A DNA stretch of 64,000 nt from Alkalibacillus aidingensis (GTDB lineage Bacteria; Bacillota; Bacilli; Bacillales; Alkalibacillaceae): NCBI RefSeq assembly GCF_014595945.1, contig NZ_JABXWU010000001.1, positions 744,001-808,000 on the forward strand, in the 5' to 3' direction. Positions 10,176 to 21,077 of this stretch are shown one piece after another; the first letter of the stretch is position 1; the number at the start of each line of letters is the position of its first letter. Under the pieces are notes generated by a model. The model made no database searches. It was not told the DNA's origin and was given only the letters and a program-made list of their open reading frames with translations. The position numbers and the translations under genes were made by a program.

Positions 10176-10805
10176 ATGGTAAAGGTTAGGCAAGATGCAT
10201 GGTCTCATGAAGATGATTTACTACTTGCTGAGACGGTATTACGCCATATAAGAGAGGGAAGTACACAGTTAAACGCATTTGAAGAAGTTGGTGATCAGCT
10301 AAATCGTACAGCAGCTGCATGTGGTTTTAGATGGAATGCTGAAGTAAGAAAAAACTATGAAAAAGCAGTAGATTTAGCCAAAAGACAGCGTAAGCAGCGC
10401 AAGAGATCACAACAACAACAGAAATCATCATCATATCAAACTAAGACAAAAGTCGCTCAGCAAAATCTACCAATGGCTGCTGGTTCAGAGAGACAAGATC
10501 CATCTATAGATTCTATTATTCATCAACTAAAGCAATTAAAAAATATTAATCAAGAGAATACACAGATGAACAGTGAGGTTGAAGCTCTTAAACAGGAGAA
10601 TGAACGATTAAAAGAAGACAATGAAGATTTAAAAGAGCAAGTGGATCAGCTCACAAAACAATACAATAGCTTACAAGAAGATTATCAGACATTCATCAAC
10701 ATTATGGATCGAGCTAGAAAAATGATGGTTTTTGATGAAGAAGAAGTCTCTGCTCCTTCTTTTAAGATGGAGAAGAACGGTAATTTAGAACAGATTGCTA
10801 AATAA
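10176..10805 (+). CDS. RsfA-family (Myb-like) transcription factor
   Basis: A 209-residue protein with an N-terminal Myb/SANT-like DNA-binding domain ([20 protein letters not shown] to [13 protein letters not shown], about residues 5-65), a basic linker ([15 protein letters not shown]), and a long coiled coil at about 120-175 (repeated ENxxLK heptads). This is the layout of RsfA/YlbO proteins, prespore transcription factors in Bacillus. Which paralogue it is cannot be told from sequence alone. ATG at 10176 follows AAAGGATG. It is transcribed away from rarA and ends at a terminator shared with the 6S RNA gene. Confidence 0.85.
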   Translation: MVKVRQDAWSHEDDLLLAETVLRHIREGSTQLNAFEEVGDQLNRTAAACGFRWNAEVRKNYEKAVDLAKRQRKQRKRSQQQQKSSSYQTKTKVAQQNLPMAAGSERQDPSIDSIIHQLKQLKNINQENTQMNSEVEALKQENERLKEDNEDLKEQVDQLTKQYNSLQEDYQTFINIMDRARKMMVFDEEEVSAPSFKMEKNGNLEQIAK

Positions 10806-10811
10806 ACAAAG

Positions 10812-10846
10812 AAAAGGTTATTTCCAAGAATGGAAATAACCTTTTT
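10812..10846. terminator. Bidirectional terminator between rsfA-like gene and 6S RNA
   Basis: AAAAGGTTATTTCC pairs with GGAAATAACCTTTT around a short loop, and T-runs follow on both strands. It can end both the plus-strand rsfA-like transcript and the minus-strand 6S RNA. Confidence 0.88.
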
Positions 10847-10852
10847 GTTATG

Positions 10853-11040
10853 TATCAATCCCAATTGTGCCGTCTATCCGTGTTGTTTTGAACCCGCTCA
10901 AGGCAGGTGGGTGTCCTGTTCCATATCTTTTTGTAAGTCCTTAAAAAAGGCATTTACGCAATATGGAAACTACAGACTCCCTTTTATATAAGTGTTCGGT
11001 CAAAACATATGAGGAATCGACGTACACATTAGGATTGATA
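10853..11040 (-). ncRNA. ssrS: 6S RNA (bsrA/ssrS type)
   Basis: The minus strand can form a long closing stem between TATCAATCCTAATGTG (11025-11040) and CACAATTGGGATTGATA (10853-10869), with one bulge and one G-U pair. The result is an RNA of about 188 bases with a largely double-stranded body, as in 6S RNA, the decoy that binds housekeeping RNA polymerase. The 5' part TCCTAATGTGT resembles the start of B. subtilis 6S-1. The position next to aspS matches B. subtilis bsrA, and a promoter and a terminator bracket it. No long reading frame is present. Confidence 0.85.
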
Positions 11041-11071
11041 AGATAAAGTTGCTTTGTAATTTTGTATTTAA

Positions 11072-11100
11072 ATAATAGCATGTTATCTCGTTAGTTTCAA
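11072..11100 (-). promoter_or_regulatory. Promoter of the 6S RNA gene
   Basis: The minus strand reads TTGAAA (11095-11100), a 17-base spacer and TATTAT (11072-11077). The expected start lies about 25 bases upstream of the closing stem, implying a 5' tail or processing. Confidence 0.72.
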
Positions 11101-11151
11101 GTAAATTTCATTAGGTCAATGGTCATAAATTAACTAAAAATCCATTTATTC

Positions 11152-12921
11152 TTACTCACTTTTCTTAGGAATTTGCTTTAGATAAAGCTCCTCTAACTGC
11201 TTTTGATCAACACTTGCTGGTGCTTCAGTTAATAAATCAGAAGCTGATGCAGTCTTAGGAAAAGCAATTGTATCACGAAGGTTTGATTTTCCGGCTAATA
11301 ACATCACTAAACGGTCAAACCCTAATGCAATACCTCCATGTGGTGGTGCACCAAACTCTAATGCTTCAAGTAAAAATCCAAATTGTTCTTCTGCTTCTTC
11401 CTTAGTAAAGCCAAGCGCTTTGAACATCTTTTCTTGCATATTCTTTTGATAAATACGTAAGGATCCACCACCTAATTCATACCCATTCAAAACGACGTCA
11501 TAAGCTTGTGCTTTTACAGAACCCGGATCACTATTTAGCTGATCGATATCTTCTGTTTGTGGCATCGTAAATGGATGGTGTGCTGCATGATAGCGACCTT
11601 CGTCTTCATCATATTCAAATAATGGCCAATCCGTCACCCATAAGAAGTTAAATTTCGAGTCGTCAATTAACCCTAACTCTTTTCCTAACTTTAATCTAAG
11701 AGCACCTAGACTGTCTGCAACCACACCTGGTTGGTCAGCTACAAATAATAATAAGTCATTCGTTTCTGCTGTTAGTTCACGTTTAATGGCTTGCTGTTCT
11801 TCTTCTTCAAAGAACTTCGCAATTGGGCCAGTTAAACCATTCTCATCAACTTTCATCCAAGCTAAGCCTTTCGCACCATAAACAGAGACGTATTCAGTTA
11901 ACTGGTCGATATCTTTTCGTGAGAAATTATTCGCTGAATCCTTAACATTAATTGCGCTGACTTTTCCACCGGATTCTACTGCCTGTTTAAAGACTTTGAA
12001 CCCACTATCTTTAAACAGTTCACTCATATTAACTAATTCCAGGCCAAAACGAGTATCAGGCTTATCTGAACCAAAACGTTCCATCGCTTCAGTGTAAGTA
12101 AGACGAGGGAACGGTACAGGAATCTCAACACCTTTTACTTCTTGAACCACTGATTTCAACATCTCTTCAGTCATTCTCATGATCTCTTCTTGTGACAAGA
12201 AGGATGTTTCGATATCAACCTGTGTAAACTCGGGCTGTCGGTCTGCGCGCAAGTCCTCATCACGGAAACAACGTGTAATTTGATAGTATTTTTCAAACCC
12301 TGACACCATAAGTAACTGTTTAAATAGCTGTGGTGATTGAGGTAGAGCATAAAATTCACCAGGATGAACACGACTTGGTACTAAATAATCGCGCGCGCCT
12401 TCTGGTGTACTCTTGGTTAAAATTGGCGTTTCCATTTCTAAGAAACCATTTGTGTTTAAGTAGCTTCTAATCGCCTGAGTAGTTTGATGTCTTAAGATTA
12501 ACGTCTCCTGCATCGGCTGTCGTCTTAAATCTAGATAACGGTACTTTAACCGAGTTTCTTCAGTTAAATCTTTATGTTCATCGACTTTGATTGGTAAGGC
12601 TTTGGACTGGTTAATAACTGTTACTTCATCAACTAATACTTCCACTTCTCCAGTTTTCATTTTGTCGTTGATCGTCTCACTATCTCTTTTTTTAACCGAT
12701 CCTTTAATCTCAACGACAAACTCACTGCGTAGTTTCTCGGCAGTTTGCAAAGCCTCTTGATTATGTTCTGGACTAAAAACAGTTTGGACGATTCCAGATC
12801 GGTCTCGTAAATCTATAAAGATTAGCCCACCTAAATCACGGCGCCTTTGCACCCATCCCTTTAATAATACCTTTTCATCGACTAATTCGGTTGATATATG
12901 TCCACAATGATTACGCTTCAT
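11152..12921 (-). CDS. aspS: Aspartyl-tRNA synthetase
   Basis: A 589-residue class II synthetase. It has the N-terminal OB-fold anticodon-binding domain ([23 protein letters not shown]), motif 2 around [18 protein letters not shown], the bacterial insertion domain in the middle, and motif 3 in [16 protein letters not shown]. Length and layout are those of bacterial AspRS. It follows hisS by 11 bases and is probably co-transcribed with it under the hisS T-box leader. Identity is secure. Confidence 0.97.
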   Translation of the reverse strand: MKRNHCGHISTELVDEKVLLKGWVQRRRDLGGLIFIDLRDRSGIVQTVFSPEHNQEALQTAEKLRSEFVVEIKGSVKKRDSETINDKMKTGEVEVLVDEVTVINQSKALPIKVDEHKDLTEETRLKYRYLDLRRQPMQETLILRHQTTQAIRSYLNTNGFLEMETPILTKSTPEGARDYLVPSRVHPGEFYALPQSPQLFKQLLMVSGFEKYYQITRCFRDEDLRADRQPEFTQVDIETSFLSQEEIMRMTEEMLKSVVQEVKGVEIPVPFPRLTYTEAMERFGSDKPDTRFGLELVNMSELFKDSGFKVFKQAVESGGKVSAINVKDSANNFSRKDIDQLTEYVSVYGAKGLAWMKVDENGLTGPIAKFFEEEEQQAIKRELTAETNDLLLFVADQPGVVADSLGALRLKLGKELGLIDDSKFNFLWVTDWPLFEYDEDEGRYHAAHHPFTMPQTEDIDQLNSDPGSVKAQAYDVVLNGYELGGGSLRIYQKNMQEKMFKALGFTKEEAEEQFGFLLEALEFGAPPHGGIALGFDRLVMLLAGKSNLRDTIAFPKTASASDLLTEAPASVDQKQLEELYLKQIPKKSE

Positions 12922-12932
12922 GATGACCCTCC

Positions 12933-14201
12933 TTAAATAGTTGACTTGATCTCTTGCACAATATCTGATAATGACACAGACTTTTGATTTCCATCGTCTA
13001 GACTTTTAATATTAACAACACCAGATTGTACTTCTTCCTCACCAATAATAACTGCATAATTGGCTTTGTAGCGATCTGCTGCTTTAAATTGTGCTTTCAT
13101 CTTCTTATCAAGATAGTCCTGATCAGTTTTTATTCCAGCTTTTCTTAATTCATAAACAAGTTTGGAAGCAGTGTATTTCGCTTCTTCCCCCATTGTAATC
13201 ACATAACAATCAATTCCTTGCTGGGTGTCTAATGTCACACCTTCAGCATCTAAGGCCATTAGTAACCTCTCAATACTTAAAGCAAAACCAATTCCTGATT
13301 TTTCGGGTCCACCAAGGTCTTGAATTAATCCATTATAACGTCCTCCACCAGATAATGTGGTAATGGAGCCAAAACCTTCAGCCTCACTCATAATTTCAAA
13401 AGCGGTATGTGTATAATAATCGAGCCCCCGCACTAAAGTCTCATCAACTACAAATGGAATATTCATCTGATCTAAATGCTTTTTAACTTCCTCAAAATAA
13501 TTAAGAGAATAATCATTTAGATAGTCCAAAATTGATGGTGCATTTTGCATCGTTGGGTGATCCTGATCGACTTTACAATCCAATAAACGAAGTGGATTTT
13601 GTTCTAAGCGATTTTGACAATCTGTACACAACTCCTCTTCGTGTGGCTTGAAATGGTCAATTAAAGCCTGACGGTGTGCTTCTCTACTCTCTTTGTCACC
13701 AAGACTGTTAATGACTAGTTTTAATGATTTCAATCCAAGTGTTTGATAACACTCCATCGCAAAAGCAAGAACTTCTGCATCAACAGCAGGATCATCACTT
13801 CCAATAGCCTCAATGCCAAATTGTGTGAATTGTCTAGTTCGTCCTTGTTGTGGTCGTTCATAACGAAACATAGGCCCTAAATAGTAAAGCTTGTTAGGTT
13901 GATGCTCTGAACCATGTAGTTTGTGTTGAACATAAGCTCTTGCAACAGATGCAGTTCCTTCAGGTCTTAATGTTAAGCTTCTGTCGCCTCGATCACTAAA
14001 AGTGTACATTTCTTTTTGGACAATGTCCGTTGTATCTCCTACACCACGTTGAAACAGCTCTGTCCTTTCAAATATAGGCGTTCGGATTTCTTGATAATTA
14101 TAAAGCTCTGCTAATTGTTTTAACCTCTCTTCTATGACATGCCATTTCTGTGTATCCTCCGGTAATAAATCTTCTGTACCACGTGGAACGTTAATATTCA
14201 T
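12933..14201 (-). CDS. hisS: Histidyl-tRNA synthetase
   Basis: A class II synthetase of 422 residues. The ATG at 14201 ([16 protein letters not shown]) is preferred because AAGGAGG lies six bases before it; the in-frame TTG two codons upstream touches the ribosome binding site. Histidine motif 1 [14 protein letters not shown] and motif 2 [15 protein letters not shown] are intact, followed by the anticodon-binding domain. It is first in a hisS-aspS operon behind a T-box. Confidence 0.97.
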   Translation of the reverse strand: MNINVPRGTEDLLPEDTQKWHVIEERLKQLAELYNYQEIRTPIFERTELFQRGVGDTTDIVQKEMYTFSDRGDRSLTLRPEGTASVARAYVQHKLHGSEHQPNKLYYLGPMFRYERPQQGRTRQFTQFGIEAIGSDDPAVDAEVLAFAMECYQTLGLKSLKLVINSLGDKESREAHRQALIDHFKPHEEELCTDCQNRLEQNPLRLLDCKVDQDHPTMQNAPSILDYLNDYSLNYFEEVKKHLDQMNIPFVVDETLVRGLDYYTHTAFEIMSEAEGFGSITTLSGGGRYNGLIQDLGGPEKSGIGFALSIERLLMALDAEGVTLDTQQGIDCYVITMGEEAKYTASKLVYELRKAGIKTDQDYLDKKMKAQFKAADRYKANYAVIIGEEEVQSGVVNIKSLDDGNQKSVSLSDIVQEIKSTI

Positions 14202-14284
14202 GGTCAACCTCCTTATTAGATCTTCTGTTTTCTAGGACTCAGTTATACTTTTGCGATGGCACTATTATTTTTTGTTAAACAATA

Positions 14285-14582
14285 AAAAACGCCCCTATCA
14301 ATTTCTTGATAGGGACGAGACTCTTCCCGTGTTGCCACCCTGATTAAAGCATGATAAATAGTCACGCTTTCACTTCATTAAGATAACGCTATAAGCGATG
14401 GATACCTACTAGTTTGTTTCGCGTTCGGTACCACACCTCGGGAATGTCTTTCACAGATGGAACGAATAGGTTTATTTTCAGCCTAGGATAAACCTTCTCT
14501 GTAATTGTCCTCATTCTGCTACTTTTTCCTTCATCGGTTTTGAATATGAAATTGTTTAAGACTATAATTACACATTAATGTT
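14285..14582 (-). ncRNA. T-box leader of hisS-aspS
   Basis: The minus strand has a T-box core GGTGGCAACACGGGAA (near 14324-14340), a variant of the common GGTGGTACCGCG, followed by a terminator hairpin with arms CGCCCCTATCAA and TTGATAGGGACG (14290-14317) and a T-run. A GAC (Asp) triplet at 14446-14448 (in GAAAGACATTCC) is a plausible specifier, which would make the pair respond to uncharged tRNA-Asp; this is tentative without folding stem I. Confidence 0.9.
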
Positions 14583-14588
14583 TAAATC

Positions 14589-14617
14589 ATCATATATATC
14601 GTTAACGAAAATGTCAA
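14589..14617 (-). promoter_or_regulatory. Promoter of hisS-aspS
   Basis: The minus strand reads TTGACA (14612-14617), 17 bases, TATGAT (14589-14594), just upstream of the T-box leader. Confidence 0.8.
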
Positions 14618-14624
14618 GCCTTTT

Positions 14625-15068
14625 TCATTCTTTAGAATCCAAAATCAATGTAACCGGCCCATCATTTAATAATGAGACCTTCATATGTTCGCCAAACGCA
14701 CCTGTTTCAACTGGTACTCCTAATAACTCGACATACTCATTGAATTGTTCATAAAGTTGATTAGCTTGATCTGGTTTGGCTGCATTCATAAAATTTGGCC
14801 GTCTACCTTTTCGACTATCGCCATATAAAGTAAATTGAGAAATCGATAAAATCTTTCCCTTTATATCTTTGATCGATAAATTCATCTTGCCCTCTTCATC
14901 AGAAAAAATGCGAAGATTCGTTACTTTATCAGCGATATACTTTAAATCTTCTTCAGTGTCATCATGAGTAACACCGAGTAAGACGACAAGTCCATCTTTA
15001 ATAGAACCCGTTGTTTGGCCCTCAACTTCTACTGAACCTTCAGTAACTCGTTGTATGACTGCTTTCAT
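14625..15068 (-). CDS. dtd: D-aminoacyl-tRNA deacylase
   Basis: A 147-residue cytoplasmic enzyme that removes D-amino acids wrongly attached to tRNA. The family motif SQFTLYGD and the C-terminal NDGPVT motif are present. The ATG at 15068 ([17 protein letters not shown]) follows AAGGGGAT and gives the standard length; frames extending upstream run into relA. The start lies 10 bases after the relA stop, as in the rel-dtd pair of many Firmicutes. Confidence 0.96.
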   Translation of the reverse strand: MKAVIQRVTEGSVEVEGQTTGSIKDGLVVLLGVTHDDTEEDLKYIADKVTNLRIFSDEEGKMNLSIKDIKGKILSISQFTLYGDSRKGRRPNFMNAAKPDQANQLYEQFNEYVELLGVPVETGAFGEHMKVSLLNDGPVTLILDSKE

Positions 15069-15078
15069 AAAAATCCCC

Positions 15079-17271
15079 TTACTGTATTGTTCTTTGCACG
15101 GTAAATACGTCACTAATATGTTTGATTCGTTCAACGATACGTCTTAAATGATCAACATTATGAATCAAAATCGTTAGATTAATCGTCGCCATTTTATTCT
15201 TATCAGATTTACCTGTCACAGCAACGATATCGGTGTTAGACTCATTAACAACTTGTAAGATCTCGTTCAATAAACCGTTACGATCAAACCCTGAAATTTC
15301 AAGATCAACACTGTAATTTTTGCGTTGTTGATGTCCTGTTTCCCACTCAACCTCGATTAATCGAGTATCATCTTCATGCTGAATGTTAGGACAGTCTTCT
15401 CTGTGGACAGAAACACCACGACCCTTAGTTATAAAACCAATAATTTCATCACCAGGAACAGGGTTGCAGCATTTTGATAGACGGATCATTAAATTATCGA
15501 TCCCTTTTACATTAACACCAACACCACGAGATTTTTTACGTCTCGTCTCCACTTCTTGCTGAACCTCTTTAATTGAGTCCTCTAGATCAACTGCACGCTC
15601 TTTTTGAATTATTTTCTCCGCCAGACGATTAGCCGCTTGTTGCGCTGTAATCCCTTGGTATCCAACAGCAGCATAGAGGTCTTCTAAAGTATTTAAATGG
15701 AAACGACCCAATGCATTTTCAATATTTTCATCGACTAATACCTCTTTAGGTGACAGATCCATATTTTTTAGTTCTTTTTCAATCATCTCACGGCCACGTT
15801 CAACATTCTCTTCACGGCGTTGCTTTTTAAAGAACTGCTTAATTTTATTTTTGGCCTGTGATGTCTGGGTGATCTTCAACCAATCTTCTGAAGGTCCATA
15901 AGAATGCTTAGAGGTTAATATCTCAATAATGTCACCCGTTTTTAGTTTATAATCAAGTGGTTCAATTTTACCATTAACTTTTGCTCCAACTGTTTTATTA
16001 CCGACCTCTGTGTGAATTCGATAAGCAAAATCGAGTGGGACAGAGCCACTAGGTAATTCCATCACATCCCCATTAGGTGTAAATACGTAAACCATATCGG
16101 AGAAGAAATCGACTTTTAGTGATTCCATGAATTCTTCTGCATCGTTGGTTTCACTTTGCCACTCAAGGATCTCTCTGAACCACGCTAATTGCTTAGACAT
16201 GTTCTCCTGATTATTAGCTCCTTTGCCTTCTTTATAGGCCCAATGTGCTGCGATACCATACTCTGCAATCTCATGCATGTCTTGAGTTCTAATTTGGACC
16301 TCTAAAGGATCCCCTTTAGGTCCAATAACCGTCGTATGCAAAGACTGATAAAGGTTCGGTTTTGGCATCGCAATATAATCTTTAAAACGACCCGGCATTG
16401 GCTTCCAACATGTATGAATGATCCCTAAAACGGCATAGCACTCTTTAATACTTTTTACAATTACTCGTACAGCTAACAAATCATAAATTTCATTAAAGTC
16501 CTTCTTTTGATGAACCATTTTACGATAAATGCTGTAAATATGTTTAGGTCGTCCAGATATTTCTGCTGAGATATTAACATCATTTAATTGATCATTAATT
16601 TCATCAATAACCTTCTCAATATAGTAAACTCGTTCATCACGTTTCTGTTTCATTAAGTTAACAATGCGATAATATTGCTGTGGATTTAAATATCTGAGTG
16701 ATATATCTTCTAATTCCCACTTAATGGTAGAAATACCTAATCGATGAGCTAATGGAGCGAAAATTTCTAACGTTTCATTAGCGATCCGTCTTTGTTTGTG
16801 CTCTGGTAAATGATCGAGTGTACGAATATTATGCAACCTGTCAGCGAGTTTAATTAAGATAACACGAATATCCTTTGCCATGGCAATGAACATTTTACGG
16901 TGATTTTCGGCCTGTTGTTCCTCTTTTGATTTATATTTAATCTTACCAAGCTTGGTCACACCTTCAACAAGTGATGCTACTTCTTCTCCAAACTCTTCTG
17001 ATAAATCATCAAACGTTATTCCAGTGTCTTCAATCACATCGTGTAAAAACCCACTAGCAATGGTTGCAGGGTCCATCTCTAACTCTACTAATATGCTAGC
17101 AACCTGAACTGGGTGGACAATGTAATCCTCACCCGATTTACGCACCTGTCCTTTATGTGCTTCCTTTGCATATTCATAAGCAAGCCTAAGAAACGTCGTA
17201 TGCTCTTCATTTAAATAACGACTAGCCTCTTCTAAAACTTGTTCAATTGTCTTTGTTTCATGCTTAGCCAT
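15079..17271 (-). CDS. relA: Bifunctional (p)ppGpp synthetase/hydrolase Rel
   Basis: A 730-residue long RSH enzyme that makes and degrades the stringent-response alarmone. The hydrolase HD motif is intact ([10 protein letters not shown]77-D78). The synthetase domain carries [18 protein letters not shown], then come a TGS domain ([14 protein letters not shown]), a zinc-finger/CC region ([10 protein letters not shown]) and a C-terminal ACT domain. Both activities are expected. It lies between apt and dtd, with a terminator-like hairpin between apt and relA, so relA may also have its own promoter. Confidence 0.97.
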   Translation of the reverse strand: MAKHETKTIEQVLEEASRYLNEEHTTFLRLAYEYAKEAHKGQVRKSGEDYIVHPVQVASILVELEMDPATIASGFLHDVIEDTGITFDDLSEEFGEEVASLVEGVTKLGKIKYKSKEEQQAENHRKMFIAMAKDIRVILIKLADRLHNIRTLDHLPEHKQRRIANETLEIFAPLAHRLGISTIKWELEDISLRYLNPQQYYRIVNLMKQKRDERVYYIEKVIDEINDQLNDVNISAEISGRPKHIYSIYRKMVHQKKDFNEIYDLLAVRVIVKSIKECYAVLGIIHTCWKPMPGRFKDYIAMPKPNLYQSLHTTVIGPKGDPLEVQIRTQDMHEIAEYGIAAHWAYKEGKGANNQENMSKQLAWFREILEWQSETNDAEEFMESLKVDFFSDMVYVFTPNGDVMELPSGSVPLDFAYRIHTEVGNKTVGAKVNGKIEPLDYKLKTGDIIEILTSKHSYGPSEDWLKITQTSQAKNKIKQFFKKQRREENVERGREMIEKELKNMDLSPKEVLVDENIENALGRFHLNTLEDLYAAVGYQGITAQQAANRLAEKIIQKERAVDLEDSIKEVQQEVETRRKKSRGVGVNVKGIDNLMIRLSKCCNPVPGDEIIGFITKGRGVSVHREDCPNIQHEDDTRLIEVEWETGHQQRKNYSVDLEISGFDRNGLLNEILQVVNESNTDIVAVTGKSDKNKMATINLTILIHNVDHLRRIVERIKHISDVFTVQRTIQ

Positions 17272-17376
17272 AACATCACCTGGGTGTTCATTTTCAGTAT
17301 CTTTTAAACATTATTAATAATTTATTGAAAATTGTAAAGATATTTGACTTATTTTCTGCTTATTAAAATAAAACAT

Positions 17377-17403
17377 TGGCTGACCCTTTATTAAGGTCAG
17401 CCA
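17377..17403 (-). terminator. Terminator between apt and relA
   Basis: TGGCTGACC and GGTCAGCCA form a perfect 9-bp stem with a 9-base loop; the minus strand continues into ATGTTTTATTTT. It would end or attenuate the recJ-apt transcript. Confidence 0.8.
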
Positions 17404-17410
17404 TATCATG

Positions 17411-17923
17411 TTAATACTCCATTAATGATAGTATATCATAATCTTTTAACTTTTCTCGACCGTTTAAATAGCTTAATTCGATTAAGAAAGCACAACCGAC
17501 TACTTCACCACCAAGTTGCTCGACTAAATCAATTGTCGCTTCCACCGTTCCACCTGTTGCTAATAGGTCATCTGTAAACAACACACGCTGACCAGGCTTT
17601 ATAGCATCTTTATGAATAGTTAAAGCATCGTTACCGTACTCTAGCCCATATTCTACCTTAATCGTTTCTCTTGGTAACTTTCCTTCTTTACGAACTGGTG
17701 CAAATCCAACTTCTAACGCGTAGGACACCGGACACCCTACAATAAAACCTCTTGCCTCTGGGCCAACAATAACATCCACATTTATATCTTTAGCATATTG
17801 CACAATTTCATCGACAGCTGATTTAAAAGCTGGTCCATTATCCATTAACGTCGTAATGTCTTTAAATCGTATTCCTTTTTTAGGCCAATCTTCAACTATT
17901 GTTATATACTGCTTATAATCCAT
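17411..17923 (-). CDS. apt: Adenine phosphoribosyltransferase
   Basis: A 170-residue purine-salvage enzyme converting adenine and PRPP to AMP. The PRPP-binding loop is [13 protein letters not shown], and [10 protein letters not shown] is the family signature. The ATG at 17923 ([14 protein letters not shown]) has GGAAGGGG nine bases upstream and gives the standard length; the TTG two codons earlier is too close to that site. The start overlaps the end of recJ by 11 bases, so the two are translationally linked. Confidence 0.96.
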   Translation of the reverse strand: MDYKQYITIVEDWPKKGIRFKDITTLMDNGPAFKSAVDEIVQYAKDINVDVIVGPEARGFIVGCPVSYALEVGFAPVRKEGKLPRETIKVEYGLEYGNDALTIHKDAIKPGQRVLFTDDLLATGGTVEATIDLVEQLGGEVVGCAFLIELSYLNGREKLKDYDILSLMEY

Positions 17924-20234
17924 GTACAACTTCCCCTTCCTTCGATTGCAGACTTACACTTAATCTGCTTCCGATCCATTCTTTTAATTCGGTATATGAA
18001 GAGTAATAAAGTGTTTCCTCAACCTTCATTAACTCATGCTTTCTTTGATAAGTGATGGATTGGTTAAGTGGTTTAAATTCAACATTATCTTGAAAAATAA
18101 TTTCACCATGGTTTATTTTAACAAAGTTTAATTCAAAAAACACTTGTAACATAAAGTCTAAACAATCAATAGTCCAATTTTTTGCCTGTGCTAACTGTTT
18201 TTTCTGTTGTTCTTTAATGACTTGATGCTTTTTTAAAGTGCTATAAAGGATTTTAAAATCCTCTCGATTCGGCATAGGTGAGAAAAGTTGTTGTGATTGA
18301 TTCTGATAGCATAAATAAATAGATGTAAACGATCCTATATTTAGTAACTTTTCAAAATCAGTTAATCTCTCCGGTAAATCTACACACACCAAGTGTTTTA
18401 TATCCTTCACTATATCCTCTTGAAGTTGATTATATTGGTGAATTTCAACAGATTTAATGGACGGTTGTTCATTCGTATAAACAACTAATGTTTCATCGTT
18501 TGGCAATTTCTCCACAATCTGATTAACTAACTTTTGCCCTCTGCAATCAAACAATTGCCATTCATTGCAACGTAAGTCCTGGAGTTTTATTTGTAGTTTA
18601 CGATGGCCATTCCACTCATTTATTTCAATTTCACCGACAGCATCGACAAGTACTCCTGGTGACAGTTGGTCCGCTAAATGACCAAGTTTAAAGCCAATCA
18701 TTTCGATGGATTCATCGCCTTTATTTCCTTTTAACTTAATATGGTTTTGGTTGGCTCCTATTTTTCTTATTTCTTTTAGTTGAATATCATTGACTTGGAA
18801 TACAGGCTTTTCGTTACCCATTCCAAATGGTGCCAACAACTGAATTTCATTAGGAAAATTAAGATCTACCTCACTCCAATCTACCTCATCTTCTATAGAC
18901 AAAGTTGGAATGAAGTCATCTGGCTGTAATTTATCTTTTGCCTGTTCATTGAGCTGACGACGTAATTCATCAATTTGATCAATTTCAACCGTCATACCCG
19001 CAGCTTGTGCGTGTCCACCAAACTGCAAGAAAAGGTCATTAACTTCCATTCCTTGCTTGAACAAGTCATAGGCTGGAATACTTCTTCCACTACCTTTGGC
19101 GATTCCCTGTTGTTCATCTATTCCTAACACAATGGTTGGGCGATAATACTTATTGACTATTCTTGAAGCAACTATCCCTAATACTCCCGGGTTCCAACCC
19201 TCTTTTGCTAAAACAAACACGTAGTCATCACGATGATATGCTTCGATCTCTTTAATAGCTTCATCCGCTAGTTTTTTTACAATTTGTTGACGTTCTTGAT
19301 TTAATTGATCAATTTCTAAGGCTATATCCTCTGCTAGAATCTCATCTTCTTCTAATAAGAGATCAACAGCAAGAGAAGCATCTTGCAAACGACCTACTGC
19401 ATTTAGTCGTGGACCAATAATAAAACCGATGTGGTCAGTTGTCATCCCTTGATCGATTTTTCCAATTTTCTTAAGTGCATTAATCCCTGGGTGTTCAGAA
19501 TTGGATAATATTGATAAACCATGTTTAACAAATACTCGGTTTTCTCCTTTTAAAGGAACTAAATCTGCCACCGTTCCAATCGCAACTAAACCAAGTAAAT
19601 GCTTAGGTAGTTCTCCTAAAAGAGCATGTGCAAGTTTAAAAGCAACACCTACACCAGCTAAATCATTAAAGGGATAATCTGGTGCTAAACGAGGATGGAT
19701 AATTCCATATGCATCAGGAAGTTCATCTTGTTCCTCGTGGTGGTCAGTAATGATAAGATCAATGCCAATTTCCTTGGCAATTTTAGCTTCATATGGGGCA
19801 GCAATACCATTATCAACCGTTATAATTAATGAACCACCCGCTTCTTTCACTTCTCGAAAAGCTGCCTCATTTGGTCCATAACCTTCTGTAAAGCGATTGG
19901 GAATGTAATAATCTACCAAGGCTCCCATTGAGCGTAAAGTATGAACTAAAACTGCCGTGGATGTTACTCCATCAGCATCATAATCTCCGTATATTAAAAT
20001 CTTTTCTTCACGATCAATTGCTAAATTAATTCGCTTAACTACTTTCTCCATATCATTAAATAAAAACGGATCATGCAAATCATTCAGATTAAGATACAAA
20101 AAAGCTTCTGCTTCTTCTTGAGTATGTATACCTCGTTTAGCTAACATCCGTTTAATAACGGGGGAGATGTGTAGATCGAATTGAGGTGTCTGACTCGGAT
20201 TCGTTAACATCCATTGTTTTGTACTCTCTAACAT
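17913..20234 (-). CDS. recJ: Single-strand-specific exonuclease RecJ
   Basis: A 773-residue 5'-3' single-strand DNA exonuclease of the DHH superfamily, used in recombination and repair. Motif I GDYDADG is at 83-89 and the DHH motif is in ITDHHE near residue 160. The DHHA1 domain contains [11 protein letters not shown] and [12 protein letters not shown], followed by an OB-fold and the extra C-terminal domain typical of Firmicutes RecJ. It is followed by apt with overlapping ends. Confidence 0.96.
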   Translation of the reverse strand: MLESTKQWMLTNPSQTPQFDLHISPVIKRMLAKRGIHTQEEAEAFLYLNLNDLHDPFLFNDMEKVVKRINLAIDREEKILIYGDYDADGVTSTAVLVHTLRSMGALVDYYIPNRFTEGYGPNEAAFREVKEAGGSLIITVDNGIAAPYEAKIAKEIGIDLIITDHHEEQDELPDAYGIIHPRLAPDYPFNDLAGVGVAFKLAHALLGELPKHLLGLVAIGTVADLVPLKGENRVFVKHGLSILSNSEHPGINALKKIGKIDQGMTTDHIGFIIGPRLNAVGRLQDASLAVDLLLEEDEILAEDIALEIDQLNQERQQIVKKLADEAIKEIEAYHRDDYVFVLAKEGWNPGVLGIVASRIVNKYYRPTIVLGIDEQQGIAKGSGRSIPAYDLFKQGMEVNDLFLQFGGHAQAAGMTVEIDQIDELRRQLNEQAKDKLQPDDFIPTLSIEDEVDWSEVDLNFPNEIQLLAPFGMGNEKPVFQVNDIQLKEIRKIGANQNHIKLKGNKGDESIEMIGFKLGHLADQLSPGVLVDAVGEIEINEWNGHRKLQIKLQDLRCNEWQLFDCRGQKLVNQIVEKLPNDETLVVYTNEQPSIKSVEIHQYNQLQEDIVKDIKHLVCVDLPERLTDFEKLLNIGSFTSIYLCYQNQSQQLFSPMPNREDFKILYSTLKKHQVIKEQQKKQLAQAKNWTIDCLDFMLQVFFELNFVKINHGEIIFQDNVEFKPLNQSITYQRKHELMKVEETLYYSSYTELKEWIGSRLSVSLQSKEGEVVHGL

Positions 20235-20297
20235 AATTTCACCCCTGACTCACTCATTATACAAGAGCTTCACAGGGGTATCAATGTCATAATATAA

Positions 20298-20630
20298 CTA
20301 GTCTTTATTTTTTTCTTGCTCTTCTTCATCTTCTTGGTTGGGGGAAGTTGAAGATTCATCAGTTTCTACCGGTGGAGCCAATTCACGCAAGGCCCGATTA
20401 TCTTCTTTTAGTTGTTTGACTTCTTTTTGAAGTTGATAAAATTTAGTAAAGCTAACTCCAAAAGCCAGCAATGCACCTAATAATACTGAAAATAATATGA
20501 CTAGAATTAACGGTGCATCGGTTTGTGTAAATAAAAAGTCAACTGGTACTGAATCAACATTAATAACTGCAAAAACGGCGATAATGACTGCAAATATTAA
20601 CGTGAGAATAATCCATGTTTGTTGTCTCAT
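20298..20630 (-). CDS. LapA-family (DUF1049) membrane protein, YrvD-like
   Basis: A 110-residue membrane protein. Translation most likely begins at the ATG at 20630 (MRQQTWIILTLIFAVIIAV) because GAGGAGG lies just upstream. Two transmembrane segments (about 5-25 and 38-60) are followed by a short coiled coil (QLQKEVKQLKEDNRALREL) and an acidic tail. This matches LapA/YrvD proteins at the same locus in B. subtilis. LapA relatives in proteobacteria work in lipopolysaccharide assembly; the Gram-positive role is unknown. It precedes recJ by about 60 bases. Confidence 0.85.
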   Translation of the reverse strand: MRQQTWIILTLIFAVIIAVFAVINVDSVPVDFLFTQTDAPLILVILFSVLLGALLAFGVSFTKFYQLQKEVKQLKEDNRALRELAPPVETDESSTSPNQEDEEEQEKNKD

Positions 20631-20740
20631 CAAATACCTCCTCATATTTATAGTATATCGAAAATTCTTAACACTTGTCGATATATTCACATCTTGTTCT
20701 TAAGTAGTTTAGGTCACAAAATAGATATAATGTTCAGAAC

Positions 20741-20798
20741 TTTTTGTTAGGTGGTGCTTCTCTCTGACAATTTGCACTTCACATAAGGGCAAAACTAC
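20741..20798. repeat. Diverged single copy of the hairpin repeat family
   Basis: It begins with TTTTTGTTAGGTGG (20741-20754), identical to the start of the repeat cluster at 56315. It continues as a degenerate version of the same unit (TTTGCACTTCACAT, then AAGGGCAAAAC). The 3' arm has decayed, so the hairpin is weak here. No gene overlaps it. Confidence 0.7.
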
Positions 20799-20977
20799 CT
20801 TTATAAATGGAACCATTCTGCAATTAATGTAGGTGATTCATAAATAAAAGTCCATATTCATTAATTATTCATGCGTATTCATCATTTATGGAAGGATATT
20901 CCATAATAAAATCCCGTATTCATTAATAAAACGAGCTATTCACCAATAATAAGCCACATTCATTAATAAGCTTGCCT
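20795..20977. repeat. Tandem array of 20-21 bp AT-rich units
   Basis: Related units begin at 20815, 20836, 20856, 20877, 20898, 20918, 20938 and 20958, always 20 or 21 bases apart, with a weak unit before them at about 20795. The shared core is ATTCATTAATAAAA followed by a GC-containing end such as AGTCC, CCCGT or GAGCT. The array fills the gap between the secDF terminator and the lapA-like gene and contains no plausible reading frame. Confidence 0.78.
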
Positions 20978-21010
20978 TTCCCTAAAACATGAAGGACTAA
21001 ATAAAAGGAA

Positions 21011-21040
21011 AAGGTAAGGGGATAATTTACCCCTTACCTT
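21011..21040 (-). terminator. Terminator of secDF
   Basis: AAGGTAAGGGG and CCCCTTACCTT form an 11-bp stem with an 8-base loop; on the minus strand it runs into TTCCTTTTATTT, just downstream of the secDF stop. Confidence 0.9.
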
Positions 21041-21077
21041 CTTAGTTTGTAAAACGTTATAGTTTTTATAAACAGGA

